Below the pieces are notes generated by a model. The model had not been told where the DNA came from. It saw nothing but the letters and a program-made list of their open reading frames with translations, and did not search any database. This document shows, piece after piece, positions 17,366 through 25,399 of a stretch of DNA of 32,850 nt; the stretch's first letter is position 1; each line of letters starts with the position of its first letter. Source of the DNA: a bacterium (lineage in GTDB: Bacteria; Patescibacteriota; Doudnabacteria; UBA920); assembly GCA_021847435.1 (NCBI GenBank), contig JAJZRC010000006.1:1-32850 (forward strand), written 5' to 3'. Both the position numbers and the translations under genes were made by a program.

Positions 17366-18469
17366 ATGATGGACAACATCCCAAAGCGGAAACTTTTTAT
17401 AGGAGGAGGAATAACTGCCGTCGTAATTATCCTTTTAGGAATCGGCTACTGGTTCGCTTTTGCCGCACCCCAGAAACAAACCGGAACGGAAACCTTTATT
17501 GTGCCGCTTAAAACCTCCCGGCAGGGGGCAATCAAAATCCTGCGTGATAAAGGATTTATAAAACACGAATGGGCACTCAAGGTGATATGGGATTTGGAAG
17601 GATTCGACGACCTTACTATTCAGCCGGGAGGATACCAAATTTCCAAAAGCGACTCTCCTTGGAAAATCGCACAGGTCTTGGCGTACAAACAAAACATGAA
17701 ATGGGTTGTTATTCCGGAGGGGTGGAGAAAAGAACAGATAGCGGATCTTTTGGCATCAACCTTCAAATGGGAACCCAAAGTTAAAGATATTTGGGTCAAC
17801 ACCCTGACCGCAATGAAGTTTGATTACGTGGAAGGAGTTTACTTCCCCGACACTTACCTCATCCCCGTAGATGAAAGTCCCCAGCAGATAGCCGAACGGA
17901 TGCGCCGGAGATTTGACGAAAAATTCGTTCCCTATGCGAAAGAAGCGGCAAATCAAAATATCAAATGGACCACGGCCCTTAAACTGGCCTCCATTGTCCA
18001 GCGCGAAGCCGGCGGGAAAGACGACATGCCAGTTATAGCAGGCATCCTCTGGAATCGCCTGCTTAAGGATATGAAACTGGAAGTAGATGCGACGGTGCAA
18101 TACGCCAGGGATTCCAAACTGGCTTATGATAATGATCCTTGCGAGGATCCGAACAGCGACCAGCGCCAGGTGGGCAGCTGCTACAACCCCGAACGGATGC
18201 AGATGACAGCAGCTTATGTTGGTATAAAAGACTGGTGGAAACCCATAACCCCGGCCGACAAGGAACTCGGCTCGCTTTATAATACCTACCTTTACAAAGG
18301 CCTCCCTCCGCATCCGATAGATAATCCCGGATTGGATGCCATCAACGCAGTCCTCCATCCTGCGGAAACCGAATGCCTGTACTACCTCCACGACAGCAAC
18401 CGGCAAATCCATTGCGCCAAAACTTACGAAGAGCATTTAAACAACATCAGCCAGTATCTCAAGAATTAA
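17366..18469 (+). CDS. mltG: MltG/YceG-type endolytic transglycosylase in the phage module
   Basis: Single N-terminal TM helix; LASIVQREAGGKDDMPVIAGILWNRL, LEVDATVQYA, YNTYLYKGLPPHPIDNPGLDAINAVLHP, YYLHDSNRQIHCAKTYEEHLNNI. Confidence 0.93.
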   Translation: MMDNIPKRKLFIGGGITAVVIILLGIGYWFAFAAPQKQTGTETFIVPLKTSRQGAIKILRDKGFIKHEWALKVIWDLEGFDDLTIQPGGYQISKSDSPWKIAQVLAYKQNMKWVVIPEGWRKEQIADLLASTFKWEPKVKDIWVNTLTAMKFDYVEGVYFPDTYLIPVDESPQQIAERMRRRFDEKFVPYAKEAANQNIKWTTALKLASIVQREAGGKDDMPVIAGILWNRLLKDMKLEVDATVQYARDSKLAYDNDPCEDPNSDQRQVGSCYNPERMQMTAAYVGIKDWWKPITPADKELGSLYNTYLYKGLPPHPIDNPGLDAINAVLHPAETECLYYLHDSNRQIHCAKTYEEHLNNISQYLKN

Positions 18470-18508
18470 CAAATTAGTCAGTCCCGCTTCTGCCCCAAGC
18501 CGGTTGGA

Positions 18509-18539
18509 GCTTGTGGCGCACGGAGGGGTCGACAGGGCG
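18509..18539 (+). promoter_or_regulatory. GGTCGACA-containing intergenic element, copy upstream of 18573
   Basis: GCTTGTGGCGCACGG...GGTCGACAGGGCGGA; compare 12549-12597 and 20031-20041. Confidence 0.5.
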
Positions 18540-18572
18540 GAGAATCGAAATTAAAAAGAAACTAAAAGGAAT

Positions 18573-19379
18573 ATGGCTAAAAAAAATTACGTGATCGGCG
18601 CGGGAATACTGGCAGTAGCAGCAGGCCTCGCAATCGGTATAACCGGAGGGTTTCAGGCTGGCAAAGCCAGTCCTGTTTCAGCCTCAGTGCAAACCGTAGC
18701 CGGTCCGCTCACCAATGAAAAGGTGGAAGCCTTAAAGGCTGGCCTGGACAAAGTTGCCCAGTATGAGCTGGCGTACGGCTGTACCACGACCGACAAGTTC
18801 GGACGGAAGGAGTTCTGCGGAGAATCAAAACAAAAAGTTGATAGCCTGCATGCACAGCTTGCAGCCGAAGTCAGGAAGCTCCAGCAGCGCGATCCGGCAG
18901 CAGTGGCAGCCGTGGTCTCTAATATCCGGGTGCTCACAGGAGACTCAAATCTGGCAGTGGAATTTGACAGCAGTGCTGCCAACCCCTACACAGTCGGCAA
19001 TTCATTACGCATTGAACAATACCGAGACGCAAAAGGATTTGTGTACCTCGTAAATCCCGCTACCGATAAAGTTGTTCAAATGGGTCCGGGTCCGGACAGC
19101 AAAATCCGGTTTGCGGCATCCCCCAGGCTGACGACAGATCAGCTTCGCGGCAAAGCTCAAAATTTTCTTGCCGGCAAGGTCGATGGTTTCGACCAGGTTA
19201 AGTCGGACTTCTCCTACAGGGAAATGTCCAAGCCTGGCAATATGAGCTACGCATTCCGCTGGGAAGCCAGGAGCGTTCCCGCGGGCGAAGAAATGGCGCC
19301 GTTCGTCCAGGTGGTACTATCGCCGGCCGGTGAAGTCATGAGCTTCAACGACACCCGCAGCCTGTATTCCCAAAACTAA
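18573..19379 (+). CDS. Secreted or membrane-anchored PepSY-like protein (cassette 1, gene A)
   Basis: N-terminal hydrophobic signal; YRDAKGFVYLVNP, LTTDQLRGKAQNFLAGKV, VQVVLSPAGEVMSF motifs shared in order with 20081-20881. Confidence 0.65.
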   Translation: MAKKNYVIGAGILAVAAGLAIGITGGFQAGKASPVSASVQTVAGPLTNEKVEALKAGLDKVAQYELAYGCTTTDKFGRKEFCGESKQKVDSLHAQLAAEVRKLQQRDPAAVAAVVSNIRVLTGDSNLAVEFDSSAANPYTVGNSLRIEQYRDAKGFVYLVNPATDKVVQMGPGPDSKIRFAASPRLTTDQLRGKAQNFLAGKVDGFDQVKSDFSYREMSKPGNMSYAFRWEARSVPAGEEMAPFVQVVLSPAGEVMSFNDTRSLYSQN

Positions 19380-19380
19380 A

Positions 19381-19917
19381 ATGAACAAACTCTTTAAACA
19401 AGCTGGTATATTGGTCATTACGGCGGTTTTGGGATTAGTGGCTAAACCGGTTTTCGCGACAAACTACTACATGGCCAACGGCGGCTCGTACTGGGTGCAG
19501 ATAGGCTCGGAATGGCATACCATAAATAATGACGGCTATTGCGTAAGTGGCAGAGGGCCGTGCGGTTCCAGCCTGTGGTATCTGCAATGGTCGTATAACA
19601 CGGCCAATTGCAGCGCAACCGAAGCGGGACACTGGAACGCAGCCCAAGTACTACCGAACAACGGGTCAGTATATGCCTGGATAGATAGTTCCGCCGGTAA
19701 TATGAGCGGAGCTGATTACAGTGTTACCTACAATTACGGAAGCAACCTGAGCATGACCGTGGATCAAAGCCCCTACTATGAAGCCTGGGATCCGGTAATT
19801 ACGGGTTTGTACAGAATTGAGGGAGTAACACTGACCGATGGCTGGGGAAACCTAAACCCCTGCAACCCGACAACCGGCCTGATAGTAGAATTTGATGAGA
19901 TAAAACTGGTGATTTAA
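19381..19917 (+). CDS. Secreted protein with golvesin C-terminal-like beta domain (cassette 1, gene B)
   Basis: Signal peptide; NGSVYAWIDSSAGNMSGADYSVTYNYGSNLSMTVDQSPYYEAWDPVITGLYRIEGVTLTDGWG...IVEFDEIKLVI. Confidence 0.6.
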   Translation: MNKLFKQAGILVITAVLGLVAKPVFATNYYMANGGSYWVQIGSEWHTINNDGYCVSGRGPCGSSLWYLQWSYNTANCSATEAGHWNAAQVLPNNGSVYAWIDSSAGNMSGADYSVTYNYGSNLSMTVDQSPYYEAWDPVITGLYRIEGVTLTDGWGNLNPCNPTTGLIVEFDEIKLVI

Positions 19918-20030
19918 CCAGACGGTCATGCGATAGAAGGAACTTTTTCCAACCGCCAAAGCTCCTTCGCAAATTATTCTAAAATTTCTTGCCCGTTATT
20001 GACAACGGGTTGGCGAAATCAATAACAACA

Positions 20031-20041
20031 GGGGGTCGACA
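20031..20041 (+). promoter_or_regulatory. GGTCGACA element, copy upstream of 20081
   Basis: gggggtcgaca 40 nt before the ATG, preceded by hairpin CCCGTT-attgac-AACGGG (19992-20009). Confidence 0.45.
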
Positions 20042-20080
20042 AGAAATGAAATTAACCAAAATAAAGGATTACATCAGATT

Positions 20081-20881
20081 ATGAAAAGATATTACAAAAC
20101 AGCATTGTTCGTTGGAGCTCTGACGCTGGCCCTGGCCGGAGTCGGAACGGTTAAAGCCCTCCAGCTTAAAAAGGCTGATGAAACCCGGCTAAAGCAGGCA
20201 ATGAAGCCCGTTGTTCCGGTCGGCGAACGCACGGTGGATTTGATCGGAATATTCCCTCCGGGGTTTGATACCGAAGTCTCCTCCGCCAAAGCCGATTACG
20301 AAAAGGAGTACGGCACTGGCAACTTCCAGGTTGTCAACTATAAGGGATACACTATCATTGTGCCTCCTGCGAAAAGCGGCGAACTGGCGAAGTCTGAACA
20401 GGACGTAGATACGCAAATCGCGTCCGCGCAAAACGACACGCCTTCCACCAGCTTGCAGGCATCCCAGATTGCGGAAATCCGCAACGTATTCGGTACGGCT
20501 GGCGAGGTTGCCTATAACCCTTTGATGGGAGCGTATACTGATGAAAAAGGATTCCAGTATAACTTCTACAAAGGCGAGCTTATGGGCAAGCAAGTCGGCG
20601 TAACCAGCAGCCTCGCGGCAAAATTCGACAGCGCATACCCCTACTTCAAAGAGGGCGCCGTGCCTGCCGGAGCAGCAGCCCTGACCGAAGCCCAGGCTAA
20701 AACGCAGGCTGATAAAGTCGTGGCAAAAGCGCTGGGTTCAAACGCAGGCACGGTTATGGCCAAAGCCGGTTTTCTGCCGCTTAGCGGACCAAGGCTTGGC
20801 ATCACTTATGGCGACAACGAAGTGCAGGTGCTGGTTGACACGGTCAGCGGGGACGTAATCCACTTCAGCAGGAGCAAATGA
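20081..20881 (+). CDS. Secreted or membrane-anchored PepSY-like protein (cassette 2, gene A)
   Basis: N-terminal hydrophobic signal; YTDEKGFQYNFYKG, LTEAQAKTQADKVVAKAL, VQVLVDTVSGDVIHFSRS. Confidence 0.65.
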   Translation: MKRYYKTALFVGALTLALAGVGTVKALQLKKADETRLKQAMKPVVPVGERTVDLIGIFPPGFDTEVSSAKADYEKEYGTGNFQVVNYKGYTIIVPPAKSGELAKSEQDVDTQIASAQNDTPSTSLQASQIAEIRNVFGTAGEVAYNPLMGAYTDEKGFQYNFYKGELMGKQVGVTSSLAAKFDSAYPYFKEGAVPAGAAALTEAQAKTQADKVVAKALGSNAGTVMAKAGFLPLSGPRLGITYGDNEVQVLVDTVSGDVIHFSRSK

Positions 20882-20882
20882 C

Positions 20883-21419
20883 ATGAACAAATTTAAATTC
20901 GTTCTGGCTTCGCTCATTGCTGCGGTGGCATTCACAACCTCGGGCGTAGGCGTTACACAGGCCTCTATTTACAACTTCTGTCCGGGAACTGCCGGACTGA
21001 GCGGATGGTGGGGATCAATTTCCCCGTCCTATAGGCACTGCACCAACGACTACTACACCTGGAATACCAACAGCGGTCTGGGCAATGAGGAATCATGGTT
21101 TAAGACGGATCCGCACTACCTTGCATGCCAGTACTCCTCCACTAACGATCCGGGAAATATTCCCGCCAAGGTCTACATCCCGTCTCCTGATTCCCAGCAG
21201 ACTAATAATGGCGCGCACTACTACAGGTGGTACAATAGCAGCAACTACGTTATGATCGGCTCGGTCAACCAGTATTCGGTATTCGGTACCGCATGGCTGA
21301 ACACCGTGGACTGGAGCCAGTTCGACATGCTGAAGCTTACCGACTACACCAACGATACAGGGTACCACGCCAAGCACGTGGATCTGGACGAAGTCAGCTT
21401 TGACTGCTACTTCAAATAG
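20883..21419 (+). CDS. Secreted protein with golvesin C-terminal-like beta domain (cassette 2, gene B)
   Basis: Signal peptide; NIPAKVYIPSPDSQQTNNGAHYYRWYNSSNYVMIGSVNQYSVFGTAWLNTVDWSQFDMLKLTDYT...KHVDLDEVSF. Same length (178 aa) as 19381-19917. Confidence 0.6.
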   Translation: MNKFKFVLASLIAAVAFTTSGVGVTQASIYNFCPGTAGLSGWWGSISPSYRHCTNDYYTWNTNSGLGNEESWFKTDPHYLACQYSSTNDPGNIPAKVYIPSPDSQQTNNGAHYYRWYNSSNYVMIGSVNQYSVFGTAWLNTVDWSQFDMLKLTDYTNDTGYHAKHVDLDEVSFDCYFK

Positions 21420-21442
21420 CCAAAACTAAGCAGCAAAAAGAA

Positions 21443-21468
21443 GAGGCCTCTTCCAACTAAGAGGCCTC
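21443..21468 (+). terminator. Strong hairpin at end of cassette 2
   Basis: GAGGCCTCTT-CCAACT-AAGAGGCCTC, 10-bp perfect stem. Confidence 0.55.
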
Positions 21469-21535
21469 CCCACTACTGTCATTATACACCCCGTTACGAT
21501 TTTACCAAAATTTTACCTTTTCTTTAATTTTTATT

Positions 21536-21844
21536 ATGCGTATTCATATAGACTCGGAGGTGGAAAAATTTATATATTCCCTGGAAAAACAAACGATCGC
21601 CAAGACTTTAAGAACAATCGATTTATTGGAAAAGTTCGGCAACAAGCTCGCCATGCCCCACAGCAAAAAAGTAACGGGCAATATTTTTGAATTGAGGATC
21701 AGGGGCCAGCAGGAAGTAAGAATATTTTATTGTTTCCATAAAGACCAAATCCGCCTGTTGTCCGGGTTTGTCAAAAAATCCCAAAAAACGCCGGCAAAAG
21801 AACTGCTTAAAGCCGGCAATAAATATAAGAATTTAACGCCTTGA
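21536..21844 (+). CDS. higB: HigB/RelE-type (Gp49-like) toxin
   Basis: LEKFGNKLAMPHSKKVTGNIFELRIRGQQEVRIFYCFHKDQIRLLSGFVKKSQKTPAKEL. Confidence 0.88.
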   Translation: MRIHIDSEVEKFIYSLEKQTIAKTLRTIDLLEKFGNKLAMPHSKKVTGNIFELRIRGQQEVRIFYCFHKDQIRLLSGFVKKSQKTPAKELLKAGNKYKNLTP

Positions 21845-21869
21845 CAGAATATAACCTATAGAGTATATT
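21841..21869 (+). promoter_or_regulatory. Consensus-like promoter between toxin and antitoxin
   Basis: TTGACA (21841-21846), 17-nt spacer, TATATT (21864-21869). Confidence 0.65.
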
Positions 21870-21903
21870 GTATTTAGCAGACATTAACAAGACTGGAGTA
21901 TAT

Positions 21904-22176
21904 ATGAGCAGCTATAAAAACTTTAAAAAACAACTCTTAAAGGATAAGGAGATCAAAAAAGCCTACAAAGACTTGGGACCGGAATTTGCCGTGGTCGAAA
22001 TGATCATAGAAAAACGCCTTAAGGAAGGACTAACCCAAAAAGAGCTGGCTAAAAAAGCCAACACCAAACAACCGGTCATCTCCCGCCTGGAACGCGGCGA
22101 CTTCAGCCCTTCCCTGCAATTTCTGTACAGGCTGACTGAAGCACTGGGAGCAAAGTTGGAAGTTTCTATTTCTTAA
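21904..22176 (+). CDS. higA: HigA-type XRE-family antitoxin (start reassigned from TTG 21868)
   Basis: LTQKELAKKANTKQPVISRLERGDFSPSLQFLYRLTEALGAKLEVSI. Confidence 0.88.
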   Translation: MSSYKNFKKQLLKDKEIKKAYKDLGPEFAVVEMIIEKRLKEGLTQKELAKKANTKQPVISRLERGDFSPSLQFLYRLTEALGAKLEVSIS

Positions 22177-22243
22177 ATCCACATCCGATAAAAAAATTAT
22201 TCCTATTAGCTAAAACCATTTTGTCAAAAGTCTGTAATTTTGC

Positions 22244-22272
22244 TTGCCAGCAATAAAACGGCCGGCTATAAT
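22244..22272 (+). promoter_or_regulatory. Strong promoter for candidate small RNA
   Basis: TTGCCA (22244-22249), 17-nt spacer, TATAAT (22267-22272). Confidence 0.7.
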
Positions 22273-22278
22273 ACAACT

Positions 22279-22397
22279 AAGTTGAAAGTGACCAGCCTGA
22301 CGGCGTTCTATTTTTAGAACTAAAAGTACGGGGCTACAATTTCTGTTCTCAACCAATTTTTTAATTGGCTGGGGCTGAAATTGTAGCCCTGTTTTTG
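22279..22397 (+). ncRNA. Candidate structured small RNA or terminator-attenuated leader upstream of portal
   Basis: Starts about 7 nt after TATAAT; hairpin GTTCTA-TTTT-TAGAAC (22305-22320); 13-bp stem GGGCTACAATTTC/GAAATTGTAGCCC (22331-22343/22377-22389) enclosing CCAATT-TTTT-AATTGG; T-rich tail TGTTTTTG. No ORF. Confidence 0.6.
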
Positions 22398-22413
22398 TTT
22401 ACCTGTTTATTTT

Positions 22414-24321
22414 ATGGCGGAAGAAAATCCTGCAAAAGAACAAAAAATTAAGACTGAAAAACCGGAAAACCCCGGCAGGTATTCGCCGTCTGCCGATGAA
22501 CAGGCACTCATTGAAAAATGGAAGAAGCGGTTTAACCGCGCGGAGGAATTCTTAAGGCCCTACCGCGCCAAATGGCTTCGGATGTACAAGCTCTACCGGG
22601 CTTACCAGGAAAAAACCAACTACGCATACCAGACCAGACTGATGCCGCCTATAGCTTTTCAAATTGTAGAAACGGTTGTATCGAGAATCGCCGTGGCCAA
22701 ACGCAAGACGAGGGTACTTCCCCGGGACAGGAAAGACGTGGAATCCAAAGCCATCCAGTCATGGGACGACCTGGTCAACTATGATTTTGATGCCATGAGG
22801 CTGGAAAAGAAAATGCCGAGGTGGTTAAGGTCTACCAGCACTTACGGCAACGGCATAGCCAAAGTGACTTGGGCGGTTGACGAGGCTGCCGGATACGATG
22901 ATCCGTTTATGGTTATCTGCGACCTTTGGGACATCCTCCCCGCTCCGGAAACCGAGGATTTGCAGGATGACTGCCCGTGGCTGATACACCGTATCATAAA
23001 GTTTAAGGACCAGCTCGAACGGGATGAGAAAGCCCGAGGCGACAACCCTATTTATAAAAACCTGGAATTCGTTCAGCCAACCCAGGTGGAAGACTGGAAA
23101 AAAGTACGGTATGAACTAAACCAGAAAAAAATCGGACAAATCCAGACTACCGAATCAAAGGAAACCGAAGGCGGCACCATTAAAGTCGTTGGTGAAAAGT
23201 ACGAAAAGGAAAAACAGCTAGAGCTGTGGGAATGCTGGGACTTTGAAGAAGGAAAACTCATAACCATCGCCAACCGCGAAGTTCTGATTCGCAACGATGG
23301 CAACCCATACCAGAAAGTCAACAACGGCCGCATCTTCATAAACCTTCCCGACCATGAACTGAACTGGGAATTCTGGGCCGTGGGACACATCGAACCCGTG
23401 GAAACCGTGATCGTGGAAATAGCCGACTTGCGCAACCAGCGCATGGACGACGTGATACTGATGCTCGACCCTGTAATCAAGATTCGCAAGGATGCCGGCA
23501 TTTCCAAAAATGATATCGTATTCGCTCCCGGTGCCAAGTGGGAACTTCGCAAGATGGATGACGTGGTAGTAGAAAAACTCCCCGACGTAAACTTCTCCGG
23601 CATCAACGAAGAAAAAATGCTGCGGGACGAGATAGAAAGAACGCTGGCAATTTCCGAATATGCCCAAGGCATGCCCAAGTCGGCAACCGAACCTTTGGGC
23701 AAGGTGGCCATGCTCATAAGCCAGGGCAACCTGCGTTTAAGCTCGCTGGCGCAAAACGTGGCAAATGCGCTAAGCCTCCTCGCCAACATTCTCATTGCCA
23801 TGAACCAGGAATTTTTGGGACAGGACAAGCTCTACCGTATTGTCGGCGACCAGGTCAGCTTTAAGGAATTCAAACTGGCAGACAAGGAAGTAAAGGTTGA
23901 CGCGATAGTGGAAGTCGAACCCGTGGTGCCGCCCGACCAGGACGCCAGGCTCAATAAGGCCATGCTGTTGTATACCAAGTTCGTGGCCGAAGACAAGCCG
24001 GACGTAAATGATACTGGCGAAGTGACGGCATGGAAAAAGCGCAAGCGGTTTATTCAGGAAATGATTTTGGATGAGCTGGACAAGTCCGCCTACAAAACAA
24101 TACTGCTCGGCAGCGATGCGCAACCGCCTGAAAAGTCTGAAGCCCCTGCCCCCCAGCCGCCCCCATCCCTTCCCGGCCCCGTTCCGGAATTACCGGCCGA
24201 AGCAGTTCCCCAAAAACCGCCGGGATTTTTCCAAAGACTGCTTTCAAAACTTCCCGTTATCGGCAAAAGTCAAAATAATTTTAAACAACCAAACCAACAA
24301 CGTTATGGCAAAAAACAGTGA
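22414..24321 (+). CDS. Phage portal protein
   Basis: 635 aa; PPIAFQIVETVVSRIAVAKRKTRVLPRD, STYGNGIAKVTWAVDE, Pro-rich C-terminus; position between terminase and capsid. Confidence 0.75.
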   Translation: MAEENPAKEQKIKTEKPENPGRYSPSADEQALIEKWKKRFNRAEEFLRPYRAKWLRMYKLYRAYQEKTNYAYQTRLMPPIAFQIVETVVSRIAVAKRKTRVLPRDRKDVESKAIQSWDDLVNYDFDAMRLEKKMPRWLRSTSTYGNGIAKVTWAVDEAAGYDDPFMVICDLWDILPAPETEDLQDDCPWLIHRIIKFKDQLERDEKARGDNPIYKNLEFVQPTQVEDWKKVRYELNQKKIGQIQTTESKETEGGTIKVVGEKYEKEKQLELWECWDFEEGKLITIANREVLIRNDGNPYQKVNNGRIFINLPDHELNWEFWAVGHIEPVETVIVEIADLRNQRMDDVILMLDPVIKIRKDAGISKNDIVFAPGAKWELRKMDDVVVEKLPDVNFSGINEEKMLRDEIERTLAISEYAQGMPKSATEPLGKVAMLISQGNLRLSSLAQNVANALSLLANILIAMNQEFLGQDKLYRIVGDQVSFKEFKLADKEVKVDAIVEVEPVVPPDQDARLNKAMLLYTKFVAEDKPDVNDTGEVTAWKKRKRFIQEMILDELDKSAYKTILLGSDAQPPEKSEAPAPQPPPSLPGPVPELPAEAVPQKPPGFFQRLLSKLPVIGKSQNNFKQPNQQRYGKKQ

Positions 24322-24499
24322 AAATCAAATTCCCTCCAAAACAGTTACGGTCATAAGCAAAACCATGAGCGGCGGCGACTTATTGGTTACGCTCCAGGAA
24401 AGTCAGGGCTGCGTGCATACCCTGCAATTGAAAAAAGAGGATTCCGCGCAGCTGGATTTAGGAGACAAAATAAAAATCACAATACAAAAGGTCGAATAA
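24305..24499 (+). CDS. Small hypothetical protein (start reassigned from 24071)
   Basis: ATG 24305 overlaps the portal stop; 64 aa. Confidence 0.5.
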   Translation: MAKNSENQIPSKTVTVISKTMSGGDLLVTLQESQGCVHTLQLKKEDSAQLDLGDKIKITIQKVE

Positions 24500-24522
24500 C
24501 AAATTAAACAAATATTATTTTT

Positions 24523-24867
24523 ATGATGAAAAATAAATCAGACAATCAGATGGAAAAGGCAGGGGCTCCGGCAGAACAGGACCAGGGCAGTAAAATCGGC
24601 CTGAAACCCCAGCGGGAAGAAGAAAGCGATGCCAAGAAAGAAGCACGGTGGCAAAAAATTTCGGCCATATTCGAGGAAGCGCATAAAGCTTACACCGGCG
24701 GGGCTGGCTTTGGTGAGGTGGTTGCCAGCCTGATCGAAACTTTGATGAACCTTGGCAAAAGCGAAATGCCCCACGCTATGGGAGGACTTGGCATAAATGA
24801 CGGTCCGCAAATGGATTTGCCGGCGCAAGAACCTCCGGCCGATGAAGCCGTCCAACAGGAGCAATAA
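24523..24867 (+). CDS. Hypothetical phage protein, 114 aa
   Basis: Same-strand ORF in the structural operon. Confidence 0.5.
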   Translation: MMKNKSDNQMEKAGAPAEQDQGSKIGLKPQREEESDAKKEARWQKISAIFEEAHKAYTGGAGFGEVVASLIETLMNLGKSEMPHAMGGLGINDGPQMDLPAQEPPADEAVQQEQ

Positions 24868-24869
24868 TT

Positions 24870-25136
24870 ATGCCTGGTATCGACGAAGAAAAATTCAGCA
24901 CCGGGCTCTCTGTCCTGGAAATGACCAGAACAGCCGGCTGGCACTGGCTGGAGGCGGAAATCCGGAAGGAGCTGGAGATGGAAACAAAAGAACTGCAGGA
25001 TTTTGACCTTGATGGTTTAGGCACGGAACAGATTGCCGCCGAATATCTCCGGCACAAGGCTAACGTGAATGCCTATAAAAATGTTCTTTTTATAGTCCAA
25101 TCGGCCATTGACGGCAGGGATGAAACGGGCCGATAA
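24870..25136 (+). CDS. Hypothetical phage protein, 88 aa
   Basis: Same-strand ORF in the structural operon. Confidence 0.5.
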   Translation: MPGIDEEKFSTGLSVLEMTRTAGWHWLEAEIRKELEMETKELQDFDLDGLGTEQIAAEYLRHKANVNAYKNVLFIVQSAIDGRDETGR

Positions 25137-25156
25137 ACAGTTAATAACAAATACAT

Positions 25157-25369
25157 ATGCCATACAGTATAAAAAACAAAACTAAACAGTGGGAAAAAAC
25201 GACCAAAGCCGGCAATGAAATTGACTCAAAGATTGAAGCCTGCGTGAACCGCCTGTTAGGCGACAAAAGTTTTAAACCACAGGAGGGTGAAGACAAAAAA
25301 ACTGCGGCCATCAAGGTCTGCAAAGCCACCATAATGCGTTCGTCTGAAATCAGAAAAAAATTAGGATAA
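25157..25369 (+). CDS. Hypothetical phage protein, 70 aa
   Basis: Same-strand ORF; ACVNRLLGDKSFKPQEGEDKKTAAIKVCKA. Confidence 0.5.
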   Translation: MPYSIKNKTKQWEKTTKAGNEIDSKIEACVNRLLGDKSFKPQEGEDKKTAAIKVCKATIMRSSEIRKKLG

Positions 25370-25399
25370 AAACTAAATCAAATAATTAATATTTTTATT

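Noticed and set aside
17756-18436. 226-aa antisense ORF inside mltG
   Set aside because: Opposite a well-supported MltG coding region; no family signal.
9312-21519. 15-nt direct repeat CCAAAATTTTACCTT at 9312-9326 and 21505-21519, considered as att sites
   Set aside because: AT-rich repeat of this length is expected by chance about once in a window this size, and it would split the phage module.
23073-23828. 251-aa antisense ORF inside the portal gene
   Set aside because: Ser/Phe-rich shadow translation, no recognisable motif, sense strand clearly coding.
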